This document shows positions 11,020 to 21,018 of a stretch of DNA of 64,000 nt, one piece after another. The translations under genes and the position numbers were made by a program. A model generated the notes under the pieces. It was given only the letters and a program-made list of their open reading frames with translations, ran no database searches and was not told the origin of the DNA. This DNA comes from Synaphobranchus kaupii (taxonomy: Eukaryota > Chordata > Actinopteri > Anguilliformes > Synaphobranchidae), in contig CM056383.1 in assembly GCA_029718625.1 (NCBI GenBank), positions 22,979,930 to 23,043,929 of the forward strand, read 5' to 3'. Position 1 is the first letter of the stretch, and each line of letters begins with the position of its first letter.

Positions 11020-11270
11020 GTGACAAGCCAGGCAGCAGGCGCCGCGTTCCTGGGGCGCCATGTTAAAAGGAGCGATGAGCCGTGTCTGTCAGCTGCTTGG
11101 AGCGGGTGCTGGGGTCATATCTCATCCCCCCGAGGGCTCCGACAGCAACACAGGGGGCTGGGCGGATCCAGGAGTCAGGCGTCAGACGCGTGCGCCGTGA
11201 GAAGCGGGTCTCAGAGTGACTCAGCTCTCCTTCTCTCAGTCCCTCTCTCTCTTTATCTCCCACTCTCCAA
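11020..11270. other. CpG-rich patch inside the ndp intron
   Basis: This segment is visibly richer in CG dinucleotides (GGCGCCGCG, GGGGCGCC, CAGACGCGTGCGCCG) than the surrounding AT-rich intron and matches no repeat in the window. No splice-flanked frame was recognised. It could be a regulatory element or an unlisted exon of an overlapping transcript; this is inference only. Confidence 0.4.
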
Positions 11271-11301
11271 TTTTTCTGTCAAATTATAGTACATTATAAG
11301 C

Positions 11302-11552
11302 CAGGGGTAGGCAACCCTGGTCCTGGAGTGCAGGAGACGGTCCTGGTGTTTGCTCCATCCAAACCTATAACTACATAACTGGAATCATTTGAATTAGTCA
11401 GGTGTAATGAATGCAGGTAACCATGTGCTGGAGGCACCTGGTGTTTCACCATTCAGAATATTCAAACTCAGATTTTTAATCATCCATCAAACAAGCTCAG
11501 ATGAAACAAAAACCAGAAACGTCACTGGAAGGACCAGGGTTGCCTACCCCTG
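11302..11552. mobile_element. MITE with 22-base inverted ends (hAT-like)
   Basis: The left end CAGGGGTAGGCAACCCTGGT, then CC, mirrors the right end GGACCAGGGTTGCCTACCCC, then TG. The same ends bound the element at 44566-46417, which has a good 8-base target duplication. Here the flanks (TTATAAGC, TTATTACA) match only partly, because a SINE abuts the right end. Confidence 0.75.
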
Positions 11553-11559
11553 TTATTAC

Positions 11560-11786
11560 ATTACATTACAGGCATTTAGCAGACGCTCTTATCCAGAGCG
11601 ACTTACACATCTTTTTAGCATTTTTATTTTTTACATATTATCCATTTATACAGCTGGATATATACTGAAGCGATTCAGGTTAAGTACCTTGCTCAAGGGT
11701 ACAACGGCAGTGTCCTACCTGGGAATCGAACCTGCAATCTTTCGGTTACAAGGCCAGTTCCTTAACCATTATACTACACTGCCGCC
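11560..11786 (-). mobile_element. tRNA-derived SINE, minus strand
   Basis: Read on the minus strand it has a tRNA-like head with B box GGTTCGATTCC (complement of 11722-11732), the phrase TACCCTTGAGCAAGGTACTT, and the tail GTCGCTCTGGATAAGAGCGT, then CTGCTAAATGCC and a TAATG-type run. It is the best preserved copy of this SINE in the window. Confidence 0.88.
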
Positions 11787-11884
11787 CTATGTTATAACAA
11801 AATCTTGCCAAAACACAGATAAATTTACAGACCTAATACACAATTGTAACTACATTTACTCCGCCCCCATCCCTCTATTGCTTT

Positions 11885-12310
11885 TATGAGGGGTGTGAGG
11901 TAGCTCACTTGGTAAAAAGAACTTTCTGGCACATCAGTGAGCACCACGGCATCGGATTGAATCTGGCCCATGCCAGTGCCGACTGTAAGTGGCAGCTCTG
12001 CAGGGCCGGCACAGAATTGGCTTGGCGTCGCCCAAGGGATGGATGGGAGGGACACAGTCGGCGGGCATTGCAGTGGTCATTGCTCAAGCGACCCCTGTTG
12101 GCCATCTGGGCTCCATGGTTGGCTCTCCGTGCTTGCGTATGATTGGGCCCGTTCTGCGCGTGTACAGCTTGTGGCTGCGGTGTGAAAAGAAGCAGTTGGC
12201 TCTTCACTCTGCCGAGCTGGCAGCAGGGGTGTATATGAGCACGCTTGTACATAATTCGTGAATTGGACATTCCAAATTCATGTGGTTTTAAAAAATAAAA
12301 ATAAATAAAA
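11885..12310 (+). mobile_element. Second SINE family, plus strand
   Basis: The head GGTGTGAGGTAGCTCACTTGG and a degenerate B box (CGGATTGAATCTGG) are followed by a body with GTGAAAAGAAGCAGTTGGCT. The 3' end, ATTGGACATTCCAAATTCAT, runs into an A-rich tail. Related minus-strand sequence is at 44280-44475 and perhaps 13395-13650. Open frames through it are incidental. Confidence 0.7.
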
Positions 12311-12482
12311 GATTTTAAAAATTGCTTTAGCGGTATGAGAAAAGAAGTCTTACTTTTTTCTTACAGATAAGTTTACAGGCATAATAGACATTCATAAAAT
12401 ATTTGGAGACACACACACCACTTTTTAAACAGTTGAGATAGTGAACTTGGACAGGCGCTATTCAATCAGTTCATGAATCAAT

Positions 12483-13330
12483 GGGCCTCATTCATGAAAT
12501 GTGAGTAGAACGAACTTGTGCGTAAATGGAATTAGCAATTTTCGTATTTTGGCATTCATCAAAGTTTTTGTATCTGAGATTTGTCCGTATGTAATGAATG
12601 AGTGAATAACTGGGGCTATCGCTCTATCAACATGCAGCTCATATGTGATACAAAATGTGTGTTGCTCACCTTTGTGGCCCAGTGACCTGGTGGGACCCAC
12701 GTCAGCTTCATTCTGCGGGGCAGTTCAGTTAGCACTCGTTTGGAGAATGGTTGGCTGGTTTTTTGGTAAGAATATATTTGTCAAATTGCTCGTCCCTGGC
12801 CACCTCCTGTCGCTGTGCTGCTTTTGTGCGCAGCTCTGCATTCCTTCTTTAATGTCGACCCATTTTATATATTTTTTACTACTTTAGCAGTTTCTGTGAT
12901 GAGTGATCCAGCATTAATGGCACATGATATCTCCTGCTAGGCCTTTTTACCAGTTACTATAACATCGTTACTGACAATACAAAATTTATTTTCCCCTTTA
13001 TGAACATCTGATAGTAAAACATCAATTTTAGTGTCAGAAAATTTTTTTCTTTTGATTTTTCTGGGCCATTTTGAATTTGTATGTACCTGTAAATGGAATT
13101 TGCAACTTCCATATTTGGCAATTGATGGGTGTGGATTTATGCTAATTTATGCAAAATAAGGTGCATGCACCTGTCATTTACGATGAATCGGAATGATGGG
13201 TATGAACATACGCACGTGAATACGAACAAATCTGCCTTCCGTGCGATTTGATGATCCGGCATAAGTTTTTTGTACAAACTGTACGTAAATGTACGCACAT
13301 ATTTAGGAATGTTTCATGAATGAGGCCCAA
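12483..13330. mobile_element. Harbinger-like non-autonomous element, ~850 bp
   Basis: The inverted ends are GGGCCTCATTCATGAAA (12483) and TTTCATGAATGAGGCCC (ending about 13330). Subterminal repeats of the type GTACGTAAATG occur at both sides. No intact transposase frame was found. The superfamily is inferred from the terminal motif and from the similar element at 15746-16719. Confidence 0.65.
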
Positions 13331-13394
13331 TTCTAGTAAGCTAATCAATTAATATATCATTAGAAGTAGTTATAGAAATAATTAAAAATCAGCA

Positions 13395-13650
13395 GTCAGT
13401 GTTGGCCGACTGTGGCCGGTAGCTCCACAGGGTGATGCACAATTGGCACCTGCATTGCCCAGGGTATAGCCCAGCTTAGCTGCAGTCTGCAACACAAAAA
13501 GAACCAGCTGTAGGACAGCACCTCTGTTTCCATTGGTGTCCCAGCTCTCCTCAATTGGCAGGGTGGTTCGCGCATGGAACGTGGCTGCGGTTGCAGATGG
13601 TTGGACATTCCAGATCGGGGAGGGAATTGTATATATACAGCCCTGGGTTC
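13395..13650. mobile_element. Degenerate SINE-like sequence
   Basis: The phrases GTAGCTCCACAGGGTGATGC, AAGAACCAGCTGTAGGACAG and GGTTGGACATTCCAGATCGG resemble rearranged pieces of the SINE at 11885-12310. Boundaries are uncertain. Confidence 0.4.
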
Positions 13651-15439
13651 GGCAGCAAAATGTTTATAAAGAAGAGGGAGAAAAAGGGCTTCTCAGTTGT
13701 TTCATTAGAAAGCCTTATTGAGGTAGGCACAAAGCTAGAGGTCCCTCTCCTGGTATACTGCTCATTCAAGAGGTGGGTGGGATATTACCTTATATCTGTG
13801 CCTTTCTTATGTGCTCTCTCTCTTTTCCTCCCTCTCTCTCTTTCTCTAACCCTGCTTTCTTCCCTCTCTATGATGGAGGCAGGGTTGGTGGGGAGATGGA
13901 GATGCAGGAGAACATGGCAGGGCGACAACAGCTGGGCAGCAGATGTAGCTGGGGGGCTCTATTTATAGGCCGGAGCACCAGTGCGCAGGTGGAGCGTGTA
14001 GCGGGGTGGCGTATGGAAACTCACATGGTAGCCCCCCAACAGTTCCCACAACAAATGTTGCACGTAATAGACCCCATGTAAAAATCACATAAATCGCCTG
14101 CACCAGCAACTCCTCTAACCAATCAGGAGGCCACACAAACTACACTTGAAGTGTCCTTCTCTGACTAATGTGGCTGCTTAACAGTGCAAGCTTAAGTAAT
14201 GGACTGCAGCCTTTATTAGTTTAGGCTTATCCTTAAAAAGTGTTGAAAGCCAATGGGCGCCGGCATCGCATTTTCGATGTGTATCCTCAGCCGGTTGTTG
14301 TTATGTATTTTACTATGTAGATGACGCTGAACTTGTGGAATGGGGGCGGGTTGGGTGAGTTTGGGGGTGTGCCCTTTGTCAACTCCTTTTGGGATGACAT
14401 TGTAAGGAGAGAAACAGCCCAATTACTCCCTCCTATTTGCTTATGAGCCTCCTCCTCCCTCTTGTGGGACAGCAGGAATCTGGGAAGCAAGCACCACTGC
14501 TGCATGTAAGTTGTCTTCCAGACTGACAGGTCTACAAGTGAACCAGGCCATGTCCAGCTTGCATCAACCCCTCCAAAGCTGGGAGCATTCCTTTTTTTAA
14601 CAAGCCTAATTCACACACGACATTGTTCAGATGACAAGAGAGACAAATTTGCTGGGCTCACACCTCAGAGAGCTGGGAGAACCCAGGTCACCACGGAGAC
14701 ATCTTGACTTTCAGAGCAGGGCTTATTTTGGGTTGCGTTCTGTGTGGAAACTGCGCCAAGTTGTTTCTGGAAGTAAAACTAGAGATCATTAGAATCGATG
14801 GACAAAAGTAAACGCACGAAAAACACGTATTTTATATGTCTTGCAATCTGCCTGGAGAATTTAGCTTGTCGTTTGTAAACAGCTCGTTAGTGGGCTGGTT
14901 GAGGTAGAACGTTAGCGCTGTTTCAGAGGTAATTCACAGGTAAGTGAGGTAGATCCTGCAGAATTACCATGACATGAGTGATATCATAGTCTGGGAACCA
15001 TAGATCAGGTCTTAGTGAGGGAGCGCGAGAGTTCATCTCAATGGGAATACATTCGGACAAAAGATAAATGGACTTCATTTCCTCCAGATTAGAACAAGCC
15101 ACAAAACAGCAGGGATGTTGACTGAAGAGCTGAACCTAAGCAGTAGGGCTTGGTATTTACAGAACACAACATTTTAGCATTCCTTTACCGTGTGTGTGTG
15201 TGTGGGTGTGTATAAGTATGTTTGTTTAGTACAGGAATCTATTGCAATTGTGTGCTGCAAGTTTCTCCATTCAGCCACTGTAGGCGCTATTCCTAACTTA
15301 ATTTCAGTGATGACACTATTTTAATAGCTTACTCCTTGATCTGACCCACATCAAAACACATGCTGCTAGTATCACTTCGGTTTGTTTGCTGCTAGTCAGC
15401 CTGATTCTCTTTGACAAGGCAAATTACAGCAATGAAATG

Positions 15440-15680
15440 CATCTATCCTAGTGGCTCTGAGAAGAGAAAAATTGCAAAAGAAAAAAAGAAACGTCCACAG
15501 TCTTACTAAAGTAACAACTTTCTTTGATGCAGCAAGTATGTCTACAAAAACAAATTTGACAAGTAATGCACTTGCAGCATCGGCGCTAATAGAAAATCCT
15601 GCTAGCCAAACTGCTTTATATCACATTGAGGGAAGTCGGGGACATTGTTTTAATAGGCTGAATGTGGTTTCTCCAATTGG
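15440..15680 (+). pseudogene. Possible N-terminal remnant of a hAT-type protein
   Basis: One frame reads SGSEKRKIAKEKKKR and, after a frame change, LTKVTTFF. This resembles the Ser-Gly-x-x-Lys-Arg-Lys-x-Ala-Lys-Glu and Leu-x-Lys-x-x-x-Phe-Phe opening of hAT/ZMYM-type transposon proteins (recognition from memory of the family pattern). No later domain follows, since a Harbinger-like element begins at 15746. It is a decayed fragment at best. Confidence 0.35.
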
Positions 15681-15745
15681 TTTTTTAAACGGCCCCCAAA
15701 TGCCAAAGCCCGCCTATGGATAGATACAAACTAAACAAACACTCT

Positions 15746-16719
15746 GGGCTCTATTTTAATAAACCAAACGCAATGGTTAACGCAAGAGTAATCGCTTGGC
15801 GGTATCGCTCTGAGGGCGTGTCGGCGAGAAATTTGGTAATTTCATGACGGCAATCTTGGCGCACCTTATGGCGGTATTGCTAAAAGGCTGGGTTTAAACG
15901 TCAAAGGTGTGTCTCTATGGTAGCCAATCAAATTGTTGTTCTCATGCTTTAAAACGCAATCGCGTTGGAACGCAATCGCTCCATGCAATTTCATAATGAG
16001 CAACCCAAACGCACTGGACCGTCAACGACAAGATTTTCCCGCACAGGAATCAGACATACTTGCAACAGAAGTACAGGCTAGGACTGTAGTAATTTATGGA
16101 TCACAATCCACACCACCTCGTCTCCCAGAAGTTCGGAAGGCACGGGAGGAGGTGACGAATGCATTAATTAGCCTACATTAGGTGATGTAGGCATAATTAT
16201 GATTCAAATGGTAGGCTTATGATTCAACTGTGTCAATGTGTAATTTATATATTATAGGCTAGTGGCCTACATGATCGCAAGTTTCTTGTAAGCTGTCCTG
16301 TTTTATTCTAGTAGTTTAAATTAAAATTAATTAATTAATAATAATTATAGGCTATTTGTTCATTAAATGGAAGTGTAATGTTGGCATCACCTATAGACAC
16401 TACATAGAACTACATGACGAATAAGTTACCAAATTGCCAGAGTCTATTGCGTTTCCGCTAAGAGGTGGTTCCAGCTGATCATAACGCAATGGGTTTTCGT
16501 TGGTTCAAATTGTCACTGAGCCGAAAGTATTTTAGAACACGCCCCCGACAGCGCCACCCATCCCACTGCAGCGCAACCGAAAGGATGTTATGTTGAGAAT
16601 TTGTTGATCCTAGCGGTATTGCTGAGAAACGCCATAGCGCCAGTTTTAAGACGTTGATGCTGTCAACAAGTTTGCGTTTGACTATACCGTCCCCTTGCGC
16701 TGGTTTGAAAATAGAGCCC
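15746..16719 (+). mobile_element. PIF/Harbinger-like element, 974 bp
   Basis: The terminal repeats are GGGCTCTATTTT (15746) and AAAATAGAGCCC (ending at 16718). The element is flanked by the 3-base direct repeat TCT, allowing one base of uncertainty at the right edge, as expected for PIF/Harbinger. Subterminal GC-rich words such as AACGCAA and TTGCGTT recur. It carries a short Myb-like frame (listed separately) but no DDE transposase, so it is an internally deleted, non-autonomous derivative. Confidence 0.75.
15996..16181 (+). pseudogene. Myb/SANT-like fragment of Harbinger accessory protein
   Basis: This 61-codon frame starts at an ATG inside the Harbinger-like element and reads, in part, FPAQESDILATEVQARTVVI then RLPEVRKAREEVTNA. 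That pattern (ILxxEVQxRxxxIYG, then an E-V-x-x-A-x-E-E-V helix) matches the first two helices of the Myb-like DNA-binding domain of Harbinger accessory proteins and of the related host protein NAIF1. The expected Trp is replaced by Arg, and the frame ends before the third helix. It is therefore a truncated relic, probably without function. Assignment is by family pattern. Confidence 0.55.
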
Positions 16720-17099
16720 TCTGTCTCAATTATCATTCATGCGTACGTTCAAATCTGATTGGAAAGGGTGCGTAGGATAATTTTTACGCAAATTTCCGGA
16801 TTTATCCAAGTAAACATGGGGAACAGTATGATAAAGTCTCACGACAGCTCTTGGCTTTGTGTACGCTTTTTTCCAGTGGCGAGGGAGCAACATTGCAGGC
16901 AATGAACAGCGAGGGTGCAATAGTTCCGCAGCCTAAATAATGAAAAAAATCACTTTTTTTCAGAGCACTGCCGACAGGTGAAAAACAAAAATATGCTCTT
17001 TGGGAAACTTAGGTTATGTGAATTTAAAAATCTAATTTCGCCTTAAATGAGTAGCTGTGGTTATACGTCCCTGAAGCGTTTCTATGAATGCCACGCCCC

Positions 17100-17715
17100 G
17101 TTTCGGGGGAATAATTCAGACTTGCTCCCATAGAAAACAACAGTATGAGGAAGAAGGCGACAGAGATAAAAAACCTACAAAATGCCCAAAAGCTCTTGCG
17201 TTGTGAACGTATTTAAAAAACCGGACTTGCATTTTGCATGTTTGCATGTTTGCAGAAAGCACTTTATAACAGCTAAATAAACATCATACACAATATGGAT
17301 AGTTAGAACTACAGGGCTCAACAATAACGGTGGCCCGAAACATGAGAGCTCACTGCTCTGATCAGTGCGCTTAATCTGCTGTCATTGAGCTAAATGTACC
17401 TGGAGATATAGCTAGGTAGCCTAGCTAACTAAGAAGCATCCAAAGGCAGACGGTAAATTTTACATGTTTAAAATTGACATGTTTAAAAGCTATTCCTCTC
17501 AGGAATCAATTGTCTGTTTTTTGTTGTGTCTCAGGGCAATCATGTCGGGTTGAAAGCATGTATTTCCCTTTGTATTCCTCCACAGAGGGGCATGAACCGT
17601 CAAGAAGGCTACCCGGATTTGCCACGGTCGTCTATAATAGTGAGAAAACCATGTTGGCATCATAGACTGTATAAAAATATGTACAAAGTCACTGTGACGT
17701 CACCCATTGCCTTCC
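17100..17715 (+). pseudogene. Possible THAP-type transposon remnant
   Basis: A short frame at 17182-17280 begins MPKSSCVV and, after a gap, continues CLHVCRKHFITAK. This is reminiscent of the start (MPxxCxVxxC) and the C-x-x-H-F core of THAP zinc fingers. Most of the domain between them is missing. Downstream, 17520-17650 contains further open sequence without a recognised domain. The call is tentative, and chance resemblance cannot be excluded. Confidence 0.3.
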
Positions 17716-18303
17716 CACGGCCTCGTAAAAACCGAATTAAAGCTCCGGATGCATTTTTCGCCGCCAGTACAAACTGCGTCTGCTCCGCGGAGCCGAAGAG
17801 GACTCAACCTGTCCTTCTGATTGGTCCTGAACAAATGTTAATACCCTGTCCAAACGACACAATATTTAAAAAAAAACAGCACATGAAGAGGCATTAGATG
17901 AAGGAAAGGCATCTATTGCACTTACATTTTTTTGTGGGAAAAATTTATTGACTGAGTACTTTGACCACATTGCTGCCATTGACTTACGTACATGGCGAAA
18001 GACCTATACTGGAGCCAATCGCAGTGGTGCTAGTGAGCAACGGCACAATTGCCGCTCCCAGCCCAACCAGGAAGTGAGCTTCAAAACAAAAGCCCAGTCT
18101 TGGCCCCTTGGCATGTGTGTTTTAATAGAGGTGGCCTTGCCAAATATGGTAGTAAATGGGCGTGTAAGTATAGTAATTCATAATGATGTTCATATGATTC
18201 ACGCACTTCCTAATATACAATCAAGTCTGATTTATGAACTTGCAAAAATATTTACCTCAGGAGTGCGTTTCCCAAAAGTGTTGTTGTATAAGGTGGTTAC
18301 ATA

Positions 18304-18838
18304 CACTGCCCGGCCAAAAAAAAAGGCGCACACTGTAATATTTTGTTGGACCGCCTTTAGCTTTGATTATGGCGCGCATTCGTCGTGACATTGTTTCGAC
18401 AACCTTATGCAACGTCACAACATTTATTTCCGTCCAGACTTGCATTAATTTTTGGCCGAGATCTTGTATTGACGACGGGAGAGTCGAACCACTCTGTGAA
18501 GTCTTCTCCAGCACATCCCAAAGACTTTCAATGGGGTTAAGGTCAGGACTCTGGTGGCCAATTCATGTGTGAAAATGATTCCTCATGCTCCCTGAACCAC
18601 TCTTTCACAATTTGAGCCCGATGAATCTTGGCATTGTCGTCCTGGAATATGCCCATTGATGGGATAACCTGGTCATTCAGGTACTCAGCTGACTTCATTT
18701 TATTGCTGCATAACGTTGCTGAGCCTTGACCTGACCAACTGAAGCAACCCCAGATCATAACACTGCCTCCAGAGGCTTGTACAGTGGGCACTATGCATGA
18801 CTGGTGCAACTGCGACTTTTTTTTTGGCCGGGGCAGTG
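18304..18838 (-). mobile_element. Tc1-like transposon remnant with intact ends
   Basis: The terminal repeats are CACTGCCCGGCCAAAAAAAA (18304) and TTTTTTTTGGCCGGGGCAGTG (ending at 18838). Both are flanked by TA (18302-18303 and 18839-18840), the Tc1/mariner target duplication. At 535 bp it is about a third of a full element. It encloses the C-terminal part of a transposase. Confidence 0.92.
18325..18785 (-). pseudogene. Tc1 transposase, C-terminal half, frameshifted
   Basis: On the minus strand the frames read [11 protein letters not shown], later [12 protein letters not shown], and in the next frame [16 protein letters not shown] and RRMRAIIKAKGG. These correspond to the second aspartate region and the DPE/DLNPIE region of the Tc1 DDE catalytic core. 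The N-terminal HTH and the first catalytic aspartate are gone. A two-base deletion near 18555 breaks the frame between HMNWPP and SPDLNP. It is non-functional. It sits antisense-independent within the ndp intron, in the same orientation as ndp. Confidence 0.92.
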
Positions 18839-20410
18839 TATAAAGTTGTATAAACTGTAAGCAGACACGACGCAGATGGACAGTTCGCCGGACTGTCCGC
18901 AGACTTTTGCCTTTCATAGTCGAGCGTACTAACCCCCCTTTGTAGACATTTACCATAATTTATGTGCATAAATTGCAAACAACAATGCCATCCTTCATAG
19001 AAGACGATTACGGTATGCAGAAGGTACGCTTGTACGTGAAACGACAGGTCCGCATGGACACAAAAAATGACTGCCGAAATGGGCGTCTGCTCAGGGTCCG
19101 TTTTGGGTCTGCTGTGATGTCATTTAGGTTCGCGCAGACCCTGCGGACGTCCGTTACGCATACTTTTTTTGGTGACTATGAATTGGCATTAACTATGGTC
19201 GCAAGTTCCATTGGAAGAAGTGTTGTTAGACGATTTGGTGTTCCTGAAAATCGTAGTTCAAAATCGCAAAGTTGTGTGGTTGGAACTACAGCTCTCGACC
19301 TGTCGTTAGAAGCATAATTCCTTGTTAGTTCCTCCCAATTACATCATCAACTCCCGCAGTTTAATTCCAAATAGGAAACGATAAAGTTTTTTGTGAATAA
19401 AGGTGCCTTACTATTAACTTTTTTTCAGTGAATCTGTTAGTTACAACATGAAATTGTTGTCGTAGAAGTTTTGTGTTTATAGGTGTCATACTTATGGAAG
19501 TAGTAGCCTTTACTAAAACTTTCCAATTATCCTTCGTGAACAAATTACTGTGACCTTGAGTAAATAGATAGATATATAGCTACTAGACTCCTCCAAAAGG
19601 AAATATTAACAAAAATATTTTAATGATGTTTTATTTTATAGTAGGCCTATGCAATGGAGAATAACAGGACAAAATGTAGGGAGGTTGTGGTTGACGTATC
19701 AAACACTAGACTGGATTCGAACCTCTGGCACAGCAAGAATGTCAAGTAATTGTAACATACACCTCAACATACTGAGCCACCGGAACACCTTTTGGGTAGC
19801 GAACTATTAAAAAAGTAAAACATTTTTGATGGTAAGAAAGTGAATTCAACTTTATAGCCATTTTAGCATGTAGCATAATTTTTAGCGAAGTATATGCATT
19901 TAGGAGATATTGAGTCTGAAACTGAGGAAGCCCAAGTTAAAAAAAAAACTTTTATCCTAAATGAACACAGGCCTACAGAATTTTGGATAGGCTATAGAAG
20001 TTCTTCACACATTATACTTCACACCATTATAATTTTTGTCTTCGTTCATGACACAAATATGAGATTCGGAATACTCCGTCTACAAAAGTTAGTCTTTGGA
20101 GAAATCCACTCCACATGCTGTGTAGTGTCATTAATGACGTTGTTCAAGCTTTTGTGGTGTGAATGACAGTGGTACCAATTTGCAACACTACGGTTTTGGG
20201 GAACAGTCGTGACTAGGTTGGTAGTTTCTCTAACGATCCATTGTACTATAGTGGTTAAGCAGTGACTTTTGTTTTTGTTCAGGAAACACACTCCAGATTG
20301 ATCAGTCACTTACGCAAGTTTGACGAATCACTGGTGAGATTTTCATATGCAAGTTGGTACGCTCAAATATATGCACATTTTTACGACCCTACTTATAAAT
20401 GAGGGCCCAT
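18839..20410. other. Intron sequence with SINE head and Harbinger-like end
   Basis: No exon was recognised. A tRNA-like head lies on the minus strand at 19715-19795 (A-box-like GGTGGCTCAGTATGTTGAGG, B box GAGGTTCGAATCC). The segment ends near 20405 with TTATAAATGAGGGCCC, which looks like a Harbinger-type terminus whose partner end was not found. Confidence 0.4.
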
Positions 20411-20578
20411 TGCACATGGTACAGGTGTGTAAAGCATATCCTTCAGTCACTCTCATCAATAGAGACAAAATGGTTGTGACCTTTATGATACAATTCTAGT
20501 AATTATGCACAACAATGATGTCATTAACATTTGGCAAGGACCACTGGTCTCAGTGGTGTTGATGGTAGCTCACAGTAC

Positions 20579-20770
20579 CTTAGAGTTGCACTTGTAGATG
20601 GGGTGGGTGATGGTCTCCCACAAATGATGCCTCATGCACCTGTCCGGGTCAGTGTCTCCAAGATGGCCACTCTCTGCTTTACTGGTGGCACCTTGCAGCA
20701 TGGCCAGCAGAGGGCAGGTGACCAGTAAAAGCACCATTCCGGGTTGGCCCAGAGGGCTGAAATTCCTCAT
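20579..20770 (-). CDS. ndp: Norrin, first coding exon (signal peptide)
   Basis: This exon encodes residues 1-64. The chosen ATG (20768-20770, context GGTCAAAATG with A at -3) gives MRNF, aligning with human MRKH. An in-frame ATG further upstream at 20824 gives a Pro/Gly/Cys-rich extension unlike norrin and is not preferred. Residues 12-26 are hydrophobic (VLLLVTCPLLAML) and form the signal peptide, with likely cleavage near residue 28-30. The mature N terminus then reaches DPDRCMRHHLWETITHPIYK, holding knot cysteines 45 and 61. The exon ends in Lys64 at AAG|GTACTG, the conserved phase-0 junction. Human has His-His-Tyr-Val-Asp where this protein has His-His-Leu-Trp-Glu. The exon is six codons longer than in human. 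Confidence 0.93.
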
Positions 20771-20854
20771 TTTGACCCCTGGACAGAAGGGAGGCTGACA
20801 GTGTCCAAAAGGAGGTCCAGGCAACTGGTGGATGTACGTCCTCTTTATATAAAG
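20771..20854 (-). promoter_or_regulatory. ndp: Candidate ndp TATA element and 5' leader
   Basis: On the gene strand CTTTATATAAAG (20854-20843), a perfect 12-base palindrome with a TATATAA core, lies about 75 bases before the ATG. A start about 30 bases downstream would give a leader of roughly 50 bases. Alternatively CCTCCCTTCTGTCCAG|GGG (AG at 20780-20779) is a good splice acceptor just before the ATG, and human NDP does have an upstream non-coding exon. The two readings are exclusive for any one transcript, and the sequence alone cannot decide. Confidence 0.4.
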
Positions 20855-21018
20855 TTGTGCTGAGCTCTCCTCTCAGGTCTGTGGATGGGGCTTGTAAACC
20901 AGGAGGCGTTTGGAGTCCCCTCGGGAATCTCCATCCCTCTCCTCTGGCTCTGAAGTGGAGTATTGAAGTCAAGTTAACCAAGGGGAAAACAGAGAACCCT
21001 TCACACCTTCCCACCTAT

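Larger units (their letters stand above)
7852..20578 (-). other. ndp: ndp intron, 12.7 kb, phase 0
   Basis: The donor reads AAG|GTACTG at 20579/20578 and the acceptor reads CCCCAG|ATGGTC at 7852/7851. The position, between the codon for Lys64 and that for Met65, is the same as in human NDP. The intron is filled with transposon remnants listed separately. Stretches 7876-9517 and 13651-15439 hold no recognised repeat apart from T- and TC-rich tracts (13808-13860) and the poly-G run. Confidence 0.9.

Noticed and set aside
20771..20824. Upstream ATG giving an 18-residue N-terminal extension of norrin
   Set aside because: The extension is Pro/Cys-rich, precedes the hydrophobic signal peptide and contains the likely acceptor or leader. 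The downstream ATG aligns with the human start.
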